NCBI RefSeq assembly: GCF_009905255.1
Contig: NZ_CP047602.1
Location: 2,405,501 to 2,469,500 of the forward strand
DNA from: Thermoanaerobacterium aotearoense
GTDB taxonomy: Bacteria; Bacillota; Thermoanaerobacteria; Thermoanaerobacterales; Thermoanaerobacteraceae
Reading direction: 5' to 3'
Length of the DNA: 64,000 nt
Below the pieces are notes generated by a model that was not told the origin of the DNA, did no database searches, and saw nothing but the letters and a program-made list of their open reading frames with translations. The stretch's first letter is position 1. Each line of letters opens with the position of its first letter. This document shows positions 35,156 to 44,083 of this stretch, in pieces. A program made the position numbers and the translations under genes.

Positions 35156-37417
35156 TTATATTTCTATAACACAATCATCTATTTTATATTCATTGTTGTT
35201 TACAAAAATTTTTTCGATCTTGTCAAAATTTTTAAATATAAATTTATATTTCTTAATTCCATTTTTATATCCTGAATAAATCCTGTTTATATATATTTTT
35301 AAAACTCCATTTATATATTTAAATTTAAAATTAGTTAAATTATATTCACCACGAATATAATTAACTGATATTCCATCATCCTCATAATGAGTGTATTCTC
35401 CACATGAACCGCTATATAATTCTATAATAAGTTCATTTATTTGTTTTTCGCCTATATATGCTTGCACATCTTGTTTAGGTATAATAGAACCTTCTTTTAC
35501 AAAAAGTGGTATAATGTCAATGGGTGCTTCTATAAGATAATGTTTTTCGCCTTTAAACTCATTACCATTCCAATAATCATACCATATGCCTTTAGGCAAA
35601 TATACATCTCTTATCGTCTTTGACGGTAAATAAATTGGTGCAATAAGCATATTATCTCCAAGCATAAATTCATCATATATATTATGTGTATTTTCATCAT
35701 TTTGATACTCAAAAACCAATGGCCTCATAACTGGATAACCTTTTTGAGAAGCAATATAAAATAAATCATATATATATGGTAATATTTCATATCTCATCTT
35801 AATATATTTTTTTGATATATCTTCACACTTATTCCCAAATGACCACGGTTCTTGGGGCCTTGTCCCATTTGCTGAATGTATTCTCAGAAATGGTGTAAAA
35901 ACTCCAGCTTCAATCCATCTTATAAAAAGCTCTTCTTGGCCATCGTCTCCAAATCCACCTACATCAGATCCTGCAAAAGGCTGACCAGATAGTCCTAAAT
36001 TCATAATCATTGGCATCATTAAAAGTAAGTGTTCATACAAACTCCTATTATCTCCTGTCCAAACCGCAGCATATTTCTGGATTCCAGAAAATGCTGCTCT
36101 TGAAAGAATAAAAGGTCTTTCATTAGGTCTGGCTTTTAACAATCCCTCTTGTGTCGCCATTGCCATATATGTTGCATAAACATTATGTGCCTCACTGTGC
36201 AATATTTTATACCCATTTAGATAATGTACATTATCTTCTGGCATTGTTTTGTTAATCCCATCTAAAACAGAAGGCTCATTCATATCATTCCATATCCCAT
36301 CTACGCCTTCATTTACAAAACTTCTAAGTTTATCTGCCCACCAATGTCTTACATCATCTCTCAAGAAGTCAGGAAATAATGATTCTCCTGGCCATACATG
36401 TCCTATAAAAGGTATACCAAATTTATCTTTAACAAAATAATCATTTTCAATTCCTTCTCTATATATATCATAATCATAATCTTTCTTAATACCAGGATCT
36501 ATAATCGTTACAACTTTAAACCCCATTTCTTTAAGTTTCTGAAGCATTTCTTTATAATTTAAGAAAGCTTCTTTATTCCAAGTAAAAACTCTATATCCTT
36601 CCATATAATCTATGTCAAGGTAAATTACATCGCATGGAATTCCCTTTTCTCTAAAAGTTTTAGCAATTTCCAAAACTTTTTCTTGTGGTGTATAACTATA
36701 TCTACTCTGTTGATTACCAAGAGACCAAATTGGTGGCATATTAATTTTTCCCGTAAGGTAAGTGTAATTTTCTACTACTTCTTTTATACTTTCTCCATAT
36801 ATAAAATAATAATTCATTTGCCCTCCTTTAGCGCCAAAATAATAATACTCATTACTTTCAAAACCCATATCAAAAAAAGAGCGAAAACTATTATCAAAAA
36901 ATATACCATACGTATATTTTTTATTTAACCCTATAAAAAATGGATATGATTGATACAGAAGCTTCGTACCTTGATTGTGTGTCATAAGTTCATCCGTATT
37001 CCACATCTCTAAATACTCACCTTTTTTATCAAGATAACCAGCTTTTTCTCCAAATCCATAATAATGATCTTCATTTAATTTCTTGTAACATCTTATATCA
37101 TTATTATAGAATCTAACACCACCATTATAATCCTCATTAATTATTAAACCTTCCGTATTTGAAATTTTTACCGAAAAATCATTTAAATTAACCATAATAT
37201 TTAAAGACTCTGTTTTTATTGTAATAAAATCTGAATTCTCTGAAATATCAAAAGTGCAAAATGTATCATCTTCTCTTTTCTCTATTGCAACTGTATCTTT
37301 TCTTTTTTCATCCTTATCAGTTATAAAAAAATTAATAATTTTGCTATTGATTATCCTTATCTGTAATGCTATACCATTTTTTTTCACAACAACTCCATCG
37401 TTGAATTTTGTAACCAA
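35156..37417 (-). CDS. Glycoside hydrolase family 31 alpha-glucosidase
   Basis: A 753-residue enzyme with the GH31 pattern: N-terminal beta-sandwich, a (beta/alpha)8 barrel with IWSLGNQQSRYSY and VIYLDIDYMEGYRVFTW, the nucleophile in GIWNDMNEPS (about Asp378), FAGSDVGGFG near the acid/base region, and RIHSANGTRPQEPW, ending in C-terminal beta domains. It hydrolyses alpha-linked glucosides, probably maltose- or isomaltose-type oligosaccharides; no signal peptide is present, so it acts inside the cell. The start is TTG with AAGGAGG eight bases upstream. It lies 41 bases after the LacI-type gene and belongs to the sugar-uptake locus. Confidence 0.93.
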   Translation of the reverse strand: MVTKFNDGVVVKKNGIALQIRIINSKIINFFITDKDEKRKDTVAIEKREDDTFCTFDISENSDFITIKTESLNIMVNLNDFSVKISNTEGLIINEDYNGGVRFYNNDIRCYKKLNEDHYYGFGEKAGYLDKKGEYLEMWNTDELMTHNQGTKLLYQSYPFFIGLNKKYTYGIFFDNSFRSFFDMGFESNEYYYFGAKGGQMNYYFIYGESIKEVVENYTYLTGKINMPPIWSLGNQQSRYSYTPQEKVLEIAKTFREKGIPCDVIYLDIDYMEGYRVFTWNKEAFLNYKEMLQKLKEMGFKVVTIIDPGIKKDYDYDIYREGIENDYFVKDKFGIPFIGHVWPGESLFPDFLRDDVRHWWADKLRSFVNEGVDGIWNDMNEPSVLDGINKTMPEDNVHYLNGYKILHSEAHNVYATYMAMATQEGLLKARPNERPFILSRAAFSGIQKYAAVWTGDNRSLYEHLLLMMPMIMNLGLSGQPFAGSDVGGFGDDGQEELFIRWIEAGVFTPFLRIHSANGTRPQEPWSFGNKCEDISKKYIKMRYEILPYIYDLFYIASQKGYPVMRPLVFEYQNDENTHNIYDEFMLGDNMLIAPIYLPSKTIRDVYLPKGIWYDYWNGNEFKGEKHYLIEAPIDIIPLFVKEGSIIPKQDVQAYIGEKQINELIIELYSGSCGEYTHYEDDGISVNYIRGEYNLTNFKFKYINGVLKIYINRIYSGYKNGIKKYKFIFKNFDKIEKIFVNNNEYKIDDCVIEI

Positions 37418-37458
37418 AACTAATTCCTCCTTGTAATAATATTTAAGTAAATTACATT

Positions 37459-38496
37459 TTATAAAATTTTCCGTACACTTTCTCTTTCTACAAGATGTAC
37501 AGGCAAAATAACCTTTTTGCTCTTAACATTATGCTCTTTAAGATACGCTATCATCATTTTTGCTGCAATTAAACCTTTCTTTTCCGCATCCTGGTGAATA
37601 GTAGTCAATCTGGGACTAGTAATACGACTAATATCTAAATCATCAAATCCTATTATTGAAATATCATCAGGAATACGCACACCCATTTCTTGAAGTCCAC
37701 TCATGATTCCAACTGCCATTATATCAGCAGTAGCAAATATTGCTGTTATATCACGTCGCTCGCTTAATTTGCGTCCCAATTTTATGCATTCATCTATTGT
37801 TATTGCTTTTTCATACTCATATACATTATTTTTATTAAACAATAAACCTGCCTCACATAAAGCTTTTTTATAACCTTTTAATCTTTCTTCAACAACTCCA
37901 TTCGCTTTGATTTTAGGAGATGCAAATAAAATATTTTTATGACCATTTTCGATTAAATATTTAGTTGCTATATATCCCCCATTAAAATCCTCCAATCCGA
38001 CACTTAAAATTTCTTCATCTTTTATATAACTATCTATCAATACTACAGGTATCTCAGACATTTTTAACGTATGATAAAACTCATCATCAAAAACTCCTGT
38101 TAGAATAATACCATCTAAATTCCAATTTTTTAATAACGCAACTAATTCTTGTTTATCCATTACAGTTCGAATCATTGTAAAATACTCACTTTTGCTAAAT
38201 TCTTTCTCTATACCCCCAATAAACGCAGAATGAAAAGGGTCTTGAATAAAACTGCTATTAATCTCTGGAATTAAATTATTAATAACCCCAATAATCTTTG
38301 ATGAATTATTGACTAAAGAACGAGCTGACATATTAGGGATATACTGTTTTTCTTTAATTATTTTTTCTATTCGATTGATAGTCTCTTGAGATACTCGCCC
38401 ATAATTTCTATGAATAACATTTGACACTGTTGTAACACTTACATTAGCTTCTTTTGCAATATCTCTTATAGTAACTATATCTTTTTTTCTTCCCAT
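37459..38496 (-). CDS. LacI-family transcriptional regulator
   Basis: A 345-residue regulator with the LacI helix-turn-helix (VTIRDIAKEANVSVTTVSNVIHRNYGRVS) and a periplasmic-binding-protein-like sugar-sensing domain (IGVINNLIPEINSSF, GFDDLDISRITSPRLTTI, VHLVERESV). The recognition helix and the hinge helix look intact. It probably represses the sugar transporter and GH31 genes until an inducer is present; the two TTTAACGTTA-type sites upstream of the binding-protein gene are candidate operators. The ribosome site is weak (AAGAAG). Confidence 0.95.
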   Translation of the reverse strand: MGRKKDIVTIRDIAKEANVSVTTVSNVIHRNYGRVSQETINRIEKIIKEKQYIPNMSARSLVNNSSKIIGVINNLIPEINSSFIQDPFHSAFIGGIEKEFSKSEYFTMIRTVMDKQELVALLKNWNLDGIILTGVFDDEFYHTLKMSEIPVVLIDSYIKDEEILSVGLEDFNGGYIATKYLIENGHKNILFASPKIKANGVVEERLKGYKKALCEAGLLFNKNNVYEYEKAITIDECIKLGRKLSERRDITAIFATADIMAVGIMSGLQEMGVRIPDDISIIGFDDLDISRITSPRLTTIHQDAEKKGLIAAKMMIAYLKEHNVKSKKVILPVHLVERESVRKIL

Positions 38497-38510
38497 AATC
38501 TTCTTTTAAG

Positions 38511-38552
38511 CAAATTCAGCAACTTATAAATTAAATTAATTTGCTGAATTTG
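38511..38552 (-). other. Hairpin between the sugar permease and LacI genes
   Basis: CAAATTCAGCAA and TTGCTGAATTTG form a perfect 12-pair stem around an 18-base AT-rich loop, ending 15 bases before the LacI ATG. No T-run follows. It may lower expression of the regulator relative to the transporter, or process the transcript. Confidence 0.55.
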
Positions 38553-38624
38553 ATCTAACATACTCACACCTTTCTATTTAAAAATCATTATATATCATTA
38601 TATTTTATAAAAATTCACTATTCG

Positions 38625-39497
38625 TTAACCTTTAATTCCAGTCTGAGTAATTCCCTCCATAATGTACTTTTGAAACAAACCAAATAATATAATAGGTGGA
38701 ATTATTGAAAATACAATTGCCCTTATAATATCAACATCAGTAGCAATACTTGTCCTAAATTGAAATAAACGAACCATCACAGTTTCATATCCAGAATTAT
38801 TTAAAACAAGATACGGAAGTAAAAAATCAGACCACGCAGCATTAATAGCATAAATTACAACAACTGTATTTATTGAAGCACTTAATGGTAATATAATTTT
38901 AAAGAATATACCTAATTCACTGCATCCATCTAATCTCGCAGCTTCAACAAGAGATTGAGGTATTGAATCAAAAAAATTTTTATATAAAATAACATAAAAA
39001 GCATTAGCCCCCATTGATAACCACAATGGTATAAAAGTACCTTGCAATCCTATCTTGTTTATATTAACAAATAATGGAACAATACTTGTCGTGGATGGAA
39101 TCATTAAGCTCCACATAATCAATGCAAAAATTAATTTTGAACCAAATGGCTTAATTTTTGAAATATCATAAGCCAGTAATCCGTTGCAAATTACAGCAAA
39201 AAACACACTCCCTATTACGGAATAAAATGAATTCAAATAATACTTCCCAAATTTAAGTAATTGCCATGTTTTTATAAAATTTTTAATATCATACGATTTA
39301 GGTAAAAATGTTGATTCATTAACAAATTCATTTAAAGTTTTAAAACCAGAAAGTAGAATCCATATAATCGGTATCAAAGCAATAAAAACCATTATACAAG
39401 ATACCAAAAAGAGAAAATAATAACCTATTTTCACATTTCGTCTTTTTATGTCAAACTGCCTTATAATGCCACTATTTTTTTCACTGAGTCTAACCAT
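38625..39497 (-). CDS. Sugar ABC transporter permease, MalG-like (CUT1)
   Basis: A 290-residue permease with six transmembrane helices and the EAA-type loop EAARLDGCSELGIFFKIILPLS that contacts the ATPase. The short C-terminus (MEGITQTGIKG) is typical of MalG-like subunits, the YVMEG...GAVKG pattern. It partners with the 39513 permease and the binding protein. No ATPase gene is in the window, so a shared MsmK/MalK-type subunit encoded elsewhere is expected. Confidence 0.95.
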   Translation of the reverse strand: MVRLSEKNSGIIRQFDIKRRNVKIGYYFLFLVSCIMVFIALIPIIWILLSGFKTLNEFVNESTFLPKSYDIKNFIKTWQLLKFGKYYLNSFYSVIGSVFFAVICNGLLAYDISKIKPFGSKLIFALIMWSLMIPSTTSIVPLFVNINKIGLQGTFIPLWLSMGANAFYVILYKNFFDSIPQSLVEAARLDGCSELGIFFKIILPLSASINTVVVIYAINAAWSDFLLPYLVLNNSGYETVMVRLFQFRTSIATDVDIIRAIVFSIIPPIILFGLFQKYIMEGITQTGIKG

Positions 39498-39512
39498 CTG
39501 CTCTGCTCCCCT

Positions 39513-40427
39513 CTACATATCTTTTTCTTTAATAATTAAATTATATAAAGCTGTAATAATTATAAGTAATACACCTATTACAACCGAAACAGATGCGGCT
39601 TTTGGATAATCAAACTTTTCAAAAGCATACCTATAAACTAATTGCATAAGAGATAAAGAAGCATTATTAGGTCCTCCATTTGTCATAACCAATGGTTCAT
39701 ATAATACTTGAAATACAGATAATATTTGAAGCACCAATAAAGTACGTGCCAAATTATATATGTTGGGAATGGTTATATTGATTAACCGTTTCCAAATATT
39801 TGCTCCATCAATTGCAGCAGCTTCATAAAGCTCTGAATCAATACCTTGTAAACCTGCGAGATAAATAAGTGCAGTCGCACCCGCTCCTCTCCAAGTCATT
39901 GTAAATACAATTAAAGGAATTGTCCATTTCGGATTTGAAAGCCACATCTGAGGTCCGATTCCAAATATTTTTAATATTATATTAAGCAATCCAGAATTGC
40001 TTGGTCTAAAAATAAAAGTCCACATCATTGCAATTGCCAATCCGGGAATAACATTAGGAAGATACGTCGCTACTCTAAAAAATCCCTTCAAATGTATAAC
40101 CTCATTTAAAATTATTGCCATTATAATTGGAACTAAAAAACCTATCACAAGAGACCATAAAGTATAGGTAAAAGTATTTATTAAAGCAGCTTTGAAATCT
40201 GGATATTCTAAAACACTCATATAATTACTTAATCCAACAAATTTTTCAATTCGCATGCCATTAGATGAATAAAAAGATAAATAAATACTTTCCAATAATG
40301 GACCCCATACAAAAAACCCAAACAAAAACAAACTAGGAATCATAATCAACCATCCAGAAATATTTCTTTTAAGTTTGTTTGACGTTGGCATCATAATTTC
40401 ACTTTTATAAACATATGACTTGTACAT
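39513..40427 (-). CDS. Sugar ABC transporter permease, MalF-like (CUT1)
   Basis: A 304-residue permease with six transmembrane helices and the EAA-like loop YEAAAIDGANIWKRLINITIPNI. It forms the translocation pore with the MalG-like subunit encoded 15 bases downstream. The ATG has AGGAGG at ideal spacing. It is separated from the binding-protein gene by a long perfect hairpin. Confidence 0.95.
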   Translation of the reverse strand: MYKSYVYKSEIMMPTSNKLKRNISGWLIMIPSLFLFGFFVWGPLLESIYLSFYSSNGMRIEKFVGLSNYMSVLEYPDFKAALINTFTYTLWSLVIGFLVPIIMAIILNEVIHLKGFFRVATYLPNVIPGLAIAMMWTFIFRPSNSGLLNIILKIFGIGPQMWLSNPKWTIPLIVFTMTWRGAGATALIYLAGLQGIDSELYEAAAIDGANIWKRLINITIPNIYNLARTLLVLQILSVFQVLYEPLVMTNGGPNNASLSLMQLVYRYAFEKFDYPKAASVSVVIGVLLIIITALYNLIIKEKDM

Positions 40428-40453
40428 TGGTATCCTCCTATAACTTTTTTTGA

Positions 40454-40487
40454 TAGTTAGAGTACTGTATTTACAGTACTCTAACTA
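40454..40487 (-). other. Perfect intercistronic hairpin after the binding-protein gene
   Basis: TAGTTAGAGTACTGTA and its exact complement pair over 16 bases with two bases between the arms, 8 bases after the binding-protein stop. It is followed by As, not Ts, in the direction of transcription, so it should act as a 3'-end stabiliser that raises binding-protein mRNA over permease mRNA. Confidence 0.75.
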
Positions 40488-40495
40488 TGCTTAAC

Positions 40496-41914
40496 TCACT
40501 TATTAATATTGCTATCCAATAAGGTTTGAAGATTATTGTTAGCTGTATTCATAAGCTCATTTACATTAGCATTTTTATCGGTCAGAACTGCTTGTAAAAC
40601 CTTTGTTAGTTCTGAATACATATCCTGAGTTAATTGTGGTTCTTCCGGATGCAAAACACCTTCTTTTTTAATCCAATTGTAATAATCATCATAGAGTGCC
40701 ATATTTACATTTTTGTATTGAGATATTACATCATTTTGCGCTTTAAGATAAGCACTGTCTGTCCATAATGGGAATGGCGGTATTACAGGAACGCCACTTT
40801 TTACTTTATTCTCTGCATCTGCTTTGAGACCAGCTATAGATTCGTCAGTCACAACAGGAGCTTTGCCCATTATTTCCAAAAAATTCATAGCAGCATTAAT
40901 TTCATCAGGCGTTGCATTAGCACTAAACATATAAGGCGTACCACCCATTAACGAATATTGACCCCCGGGGCCAGCTGGAACAGGTACTATAGATAATTTA
41001 TCAACTGGTAAACCATTTACTTGTGTTGGCTGATTCACCGCATCTTGTGCACCAAGATACATAGCAGCTCTTCCTGTACCTATAGCTTCAAATCCCGAGG
41101 CCCAATCCTCATTTAGCGGATTATCCGTTAAAGCATTATATTTCCATTTTAAATCCTTTACAAAATTCATTGCAGCTATAGCTTCAGGCGAATTAAGATT
41201 AGCATACCATTTTCCATTTCGTTGAATTTCTAATTTTGCTCCAAAGTCCCATGCAATTTGTGAAAAGTGCCAACCACCCGCATTATCTTTAGCTAACAAA
41301 CAAAAGCCTGCTTTTCCTGTTTTTTCTTTTATGATTTTAGCATCATTAGCTAATTCATCCCAAGTTTTCGGATATTTCGCTGTTCCATCAGAATTAATTA
41401 AACCCGCCTTTTTAAATAAATCAAGATTCAAATACAATCCTAAAGCATATCCATCCCGCGGTATTCCATATATCTTTCCATCCTTTGAAAGCAAGTCCTT
41501 GATAGATGGATTCATAAGTTTATCCCATCCTCTTGCTTTTAATTCATTTGTTATATCCTTTACAAATCCACCAGATATTAATTTCTGTGGTTCAGTAAAC
41601 CATGTTTCAAAAATTGTTGGAACTTCACCCGCTTCAGCCATTGGTACGAATGTATCTGTAGCATATTTATAATGATCTGGTACTACTTCAACATTTGGAT
41701 ATTTAGCAGAAAACTCTTCCTTCCATTTATTAAATGTTTGAATATCATTCGTCAATGTATCCTCAGGCCAAATTCCCAGTTTAAGCACAACTTTCTTTTT
41801 AGCTTGCTCAGATTTATTATTTGTGCTATTATTAATAGATGAATTAGTATTACATCCTGTTAGTATAAAAATTAATGCCAAAAGAATCACTAATAATCTG
41901 GTTATTTTTTTCAA
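40496..41914 (-). CDS. Extracellular sugar-binding lipoprotein of the ABC transporter
   Basis: A 472-residue family 1 solute-binding protein. A lipoprotein signal peptide ends in LTGC at about residues 18-21, then a Ser/Asn linker, VVLKLGIWPEDTLT, ITNELKARGWD and AMYLGAQDAVNQP, typical of oligosaccharide-binding proteins. It captures the sugar outside the membrane for the two CUT1 permeases. The start is TTG with AAAGGAG at good spacing. It is the first gene of the operon, behind a long leader with two LacI-like operators. The transported sugar is probably an alpha-glucoside, by association with GH31. Confidence 0.95.
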   Translation of the reverse strand: MKKITRLLVILLALIFILTGCNTNSSINNSTNNKSEQAKKKVVLKLGIWPEDTLTNDIQTFNKWKEEFSAKYPNVEVVPDHYKYATDTFVPMAEAGEVPTIFETWFTEPQKLISGGFVKDITNELKARGWDKLMNPSIKDLLSKDGKIYGIPRDGYALGLYLNLDLFKKAGLINSDGTAKYPKTWDELANDAKIIKEKTGKAGFCLLAKDNAGGWHFSQIAWDFGAKLEIQRNGKWYANLNSPEAIAAMNFVKDLKWKYNALTDNPLNEDWASGFEAIGTGRAAMYLGAQDAVNQPTQVNGLPVDKLSIVPVPAGPGGQYSLMGGTPYMFSANATPDEINAAMNFLEIMGKAPVVTDESIAGLKADAENKVKSGVPVIPPFPLWTDSAYLKAQNDVISQYKNVNMALYDDYYNWIKKEGVLHPEEPQLTQDMYSELTKVLQAVLTDKNANVNELMNTANNNLQTLLDSNINK

Positions 41915-41956
41915 TTTTATTCTCCTTTCTTTTTATTTTTATTGTTTTTTATGAGA

Positions 41957-41968
41957 TTTAACGTTAAA
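41957..41968 (-). promoter_or_regulatory. LacI-type operator, proximal
   Basis: TTTAACGTTAAA is a perfect 12-base palindrome with the central CG of LacI-family operators, 43 bases upstream of the binding-protein start. A TATAAT element lies 30 bases further upstream at 41999-42004, without a clear -35. Confidence 0.65.
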
Positions 41969-42004
41969 CTTCTTAAATTACACCTCCTTTCATGATTTAT
42001 TATA

Positions 42005-42320
42005 TAATTCTTTAACATTTACATTAAAAAATTGTATAATAGATCATTCTCACAACAATCTTTTAAATGTTCTATCTTATTAATAAATCTATACCATCTT
42101 ATAATCTAAGTAATTATTTCTAAATTTGCTAAATCAATTAATGGGTTATAATCGCACACATAATATGATAAGAGAATAAAAAGAAATTGAATTACAAGAA
42201 AATAAGAAATTTAAATACTGCGAAAATCAGAACTCTTATCCATAATTAAAGTATAATTATGCACGCGATATAACTTTATTTTGAATCCTATCTTAAATTC
42301 TTTCATCTACATGCAAAAAG
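42005..42320. other. Long leader / intergenic stretch without a gene
   Basis: AT-rich region between the two operators of the sugar operon. I see no open frame with a ribosome site, no RNA fold and no repeat. If the distal promoter is used, this is part of a 5' leader of about 430 bases. Confidence 0.4.
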
Positions 42321-42332
42321 TTTAACGTTACA
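42321..42332 (-). promoter_or_regulatory. LacI-type operator, distal
   Basis: TTTAACGTTACA differs from the proximal operator by one base. It begins about 12 bases downstream of the predicted transcription start of the promoter at 42351-42378, a position suited to repression. Confidence 0.65.
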
Positions 42333-42350
42333 CTTAAATTATCTGTCTTT

Positions 42351-42378
42351 ATTATATCAAATAATAAAATATTTTCAA
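42351..42378 (-). promoter_or_regulatory. Sigma-A promoter, sugar operon (distal)
   Basis: In the minus sense TTGAAA, 16 bases, TATAAT. The distal LacI-like operator follows immediately. Confidence 0.6.
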
Positions 42379-42430
42379 TAGTATAAAATAATTTTTTTGT
42401 AAAAACTTTAATACATGCCTTATAAACATT

Positions 42431-42468
42431 AAAAGGCCAGAGAAGAAATTTATCTTCCCCGGCCTTTC
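42431..42468 (-). terminator. Rho-independent terminator after the SASP gene
   Basis: In the minus sense, AAAGGCC plus GGGGAAGA pairs with TCTTCTCT plus GGCCTTT, followed by TTAATG. It ends the SASP transcript 20 bases after the stop. Confidence 0.75.
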
Positions 42469-42487
42469 TGGGCTTTAATGAGGAGAC

Positions 42488-42673
42488 TTAGAAGTTATTG
42501 TTCTGTACCATACTTTCCTCGGCTTTCTTGATAGCGAGTTTTACAAGATTGCCGCAGTCACGAGATGATACACTTCCCCAACCTTCAGTCTTTACAATGT
42601 CGTAAACGCCTAACTCTTTTGCCAATTCCTCTTTCAGGTTATCTGACATGAGGCTATTGCGACGTCTACTCAT
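42488..42673 (-). CDS. Alpha/beta-type small acid-soluble spore protein
   Basis: A 61-residue SASP: it has the germination-protease region EELAKELGVYD and the conserved WGSVSSRDCGNLVK that binds DNA. It coats spore DNA, giving UV and heat resistance, and is degraded at germination. ATG 42673 has GGAGG eight bases upstream; the frame-opening TTG at 42679 is too close to the site. A sigma-G-like promoter precedes it and a terminator follows it, so it is a single-gene unit next to ypeB-sleB. Confidence 0.93.
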   Translation of the reverse strand: MSRRRNSLMSDNLKEELAKELGVYDIVKTEGWGSVSSRDCGNLVKLAIKKAEESMVQNNNF

Positions 42674-42701
42674 TTTCAATTCCTCCTTTTGGGCCCATTT
42701 A

Positions 42702-42730
42702 TATTTTTCCTACTAAGCACTTTTTTATTC
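42702..42730 (-). promoter_or_regulatory. Sigma-G-like promoter for the SASP gene
   Basis: In the minus sense GAATA, 17 bases, AAAAATA. The -35 fits GHATR and the -10 matches five of seven bases of CATWMTA. The same AAAAATA -10 at the same spacing precedes sleB. Confidence 0.5.
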
Positions 42731-42739
42731 TAAAAGAAG

Positions 42740-44074
42740 TTACATCGTCAAATTGCCTTGATTTGTCTTTATGACTTTCAAAATCTTCTCCTCGACGCCA
42801 TTTTCTGCGTTGATGTATACGTAAAATGTATCGCCGCTGTATGTTCCCTTAAATTCATAAGCCAAAACTTCTTTGCCACCATCTAACGGTATTATGCACA
42901 ATCGGCTGCTTTCAATCTTTAAATTCTTGCTGACCTTGCTTTGCGCTTCAGACTCCGTAAGCTTCGGCTTTTCTATTTTTCTGTCAACGTGTGACATATA
43001 GTATGATGTGGCATCAAAACCTACTACATCGCCATTGTCCAATGCTATTTTTACTTTTACAATGTCAGGATAGATTCGAACGTTATCCTGAACAGGAGTA
43101 AAATTAAATTGGACTGTTCCATTGGCCTTTATAGAGTAAGTATTTTCCATGTTGCTGAAACCGTGCGATTTTAAAAATTTCATAGCGTAATTTAATGCTT
43201 GTGTCTCTGATATATTCACTTTAGAAACTGCTCTTTGATCCATAAGCCATATTACATGCCCACCCTTCTTGCTTACATTGACGTAAATAGAAGGAGCATT
43301 TTGAGTTGGCTTTAATTCTACTCCATACGCATCTATCTTTCCATTGTTAGGGCTGTATTTAATTGCAGACGATATTGGCCTTCCTAAAAACCTTTTTGCT
43401 ATTGAAACTGCATTATCATACGAGACATTGCTGCCAGTCAGTCCTTTTGGCGTCAGCTTTGCCTGGCTTTCAGAAAAGGGTCCATCGTATATAAGCGTTG
43501 GATAGTTAGACATCTGTTGATTTACAGTATTCATATTCACATTTAGTATTTTGCTGTCTATCTGGCTCATCTTTTGAGTACCTTTTTTGTTTAAGTTGTC
43601 TAAATCGTACCCGCCTTGTATTTTGCTTCTTAAATCCTGTAGACTTTTCCCAAGATACACTGCGTAATTATGTAGCTCTGATATTGTCTTTAAATCTTTG
43701 TCTGTCAATTTTTTACCATCAGCGACGTTTTTTGAAAGGCTGTAAGAATAATCGCCGATTTGAGATAAAAATTTTGAAGTGTTGTCTAATTCAGGCTGAC
43801 TTATAGGAAGCTGGCTTAAGTTCTCCTGCGCTTCAAACGCCTGTCTCCATACATCGCTTAAAATGGGAATTGTCGTGTTCTCTTGCGATGAAACCATCAA
43901 CTTGCCTGTTGACGTTTCTATGTTTTCTATGCTGTTTACAAGCTGATAAAAAGATCTATCGTATTGTGCCTGCAAATATCTATGGTATGTTACTTTTTGC
44001 ATGTATTGGTTGTACCCCCATGCACCTACGACTAAAAGCAAAAGAAGCATCACAACTGTCGATATTCTCTTCAT
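42740..44074 (-). CDS. ypeB: Germination protein YpeB
   Basis: A 444-residue protein with an N-terminal membrane anchor (residues 5-22), a helical N-terminal domain and C-terminal PepSY-type repeats (VSYDNAVSIAKRFLGRP, ISETQALNYAMKFLKSHGF, LTESEAQSKVSKNLKI). YpeB is needed for the presence and control of the cortex-lytic enzyme SleB in spores and sits at the inner forespore membrane. It follows sleB after nine bases, the standard gene order, so one transcript carries both. Confidence 0.95.
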   Translation of the reverse strand: MKRISTVVMLLLLLVVGAWGYNQYMQKVTYHRYLQAQYDRSFYQLVNSIENIETSTGKLMVSSQENTTIPILSDVWRQAFEAQENLSQLPISQPELDNTSKFLSQIGDYSYSLSKNVADGKKLTDKDLKTISELHNYAVYLGKSLQDLRSKIQGGYDLDNLNKKGTQKMSQIDSKILNVNMNTVNQQMSNYPTLIYDGPFSESQAKLTPKGLTGSNVSYDNAVSIAKRFLGRPISSAIKYSPNNGKIDAYGVELKPTQNAPSIYVNVSKKGGHVIWLMDQRAVSKVNISETQALNYAMKFLKSHGFSNMENTYSIKANGTVQFNFTPVQDNVRIYPDIVKVKIALDNGDVVGFDATSYYMSHVDRKIEKPKLTESEAQSKVSKNLKIESSRLCIIPLDGGKEVLAYEFKGTYSGDTFYVYINAENGVEEKILKVIKTNQGNLTM

Positions 44075-44083
44075 TTACATCAC

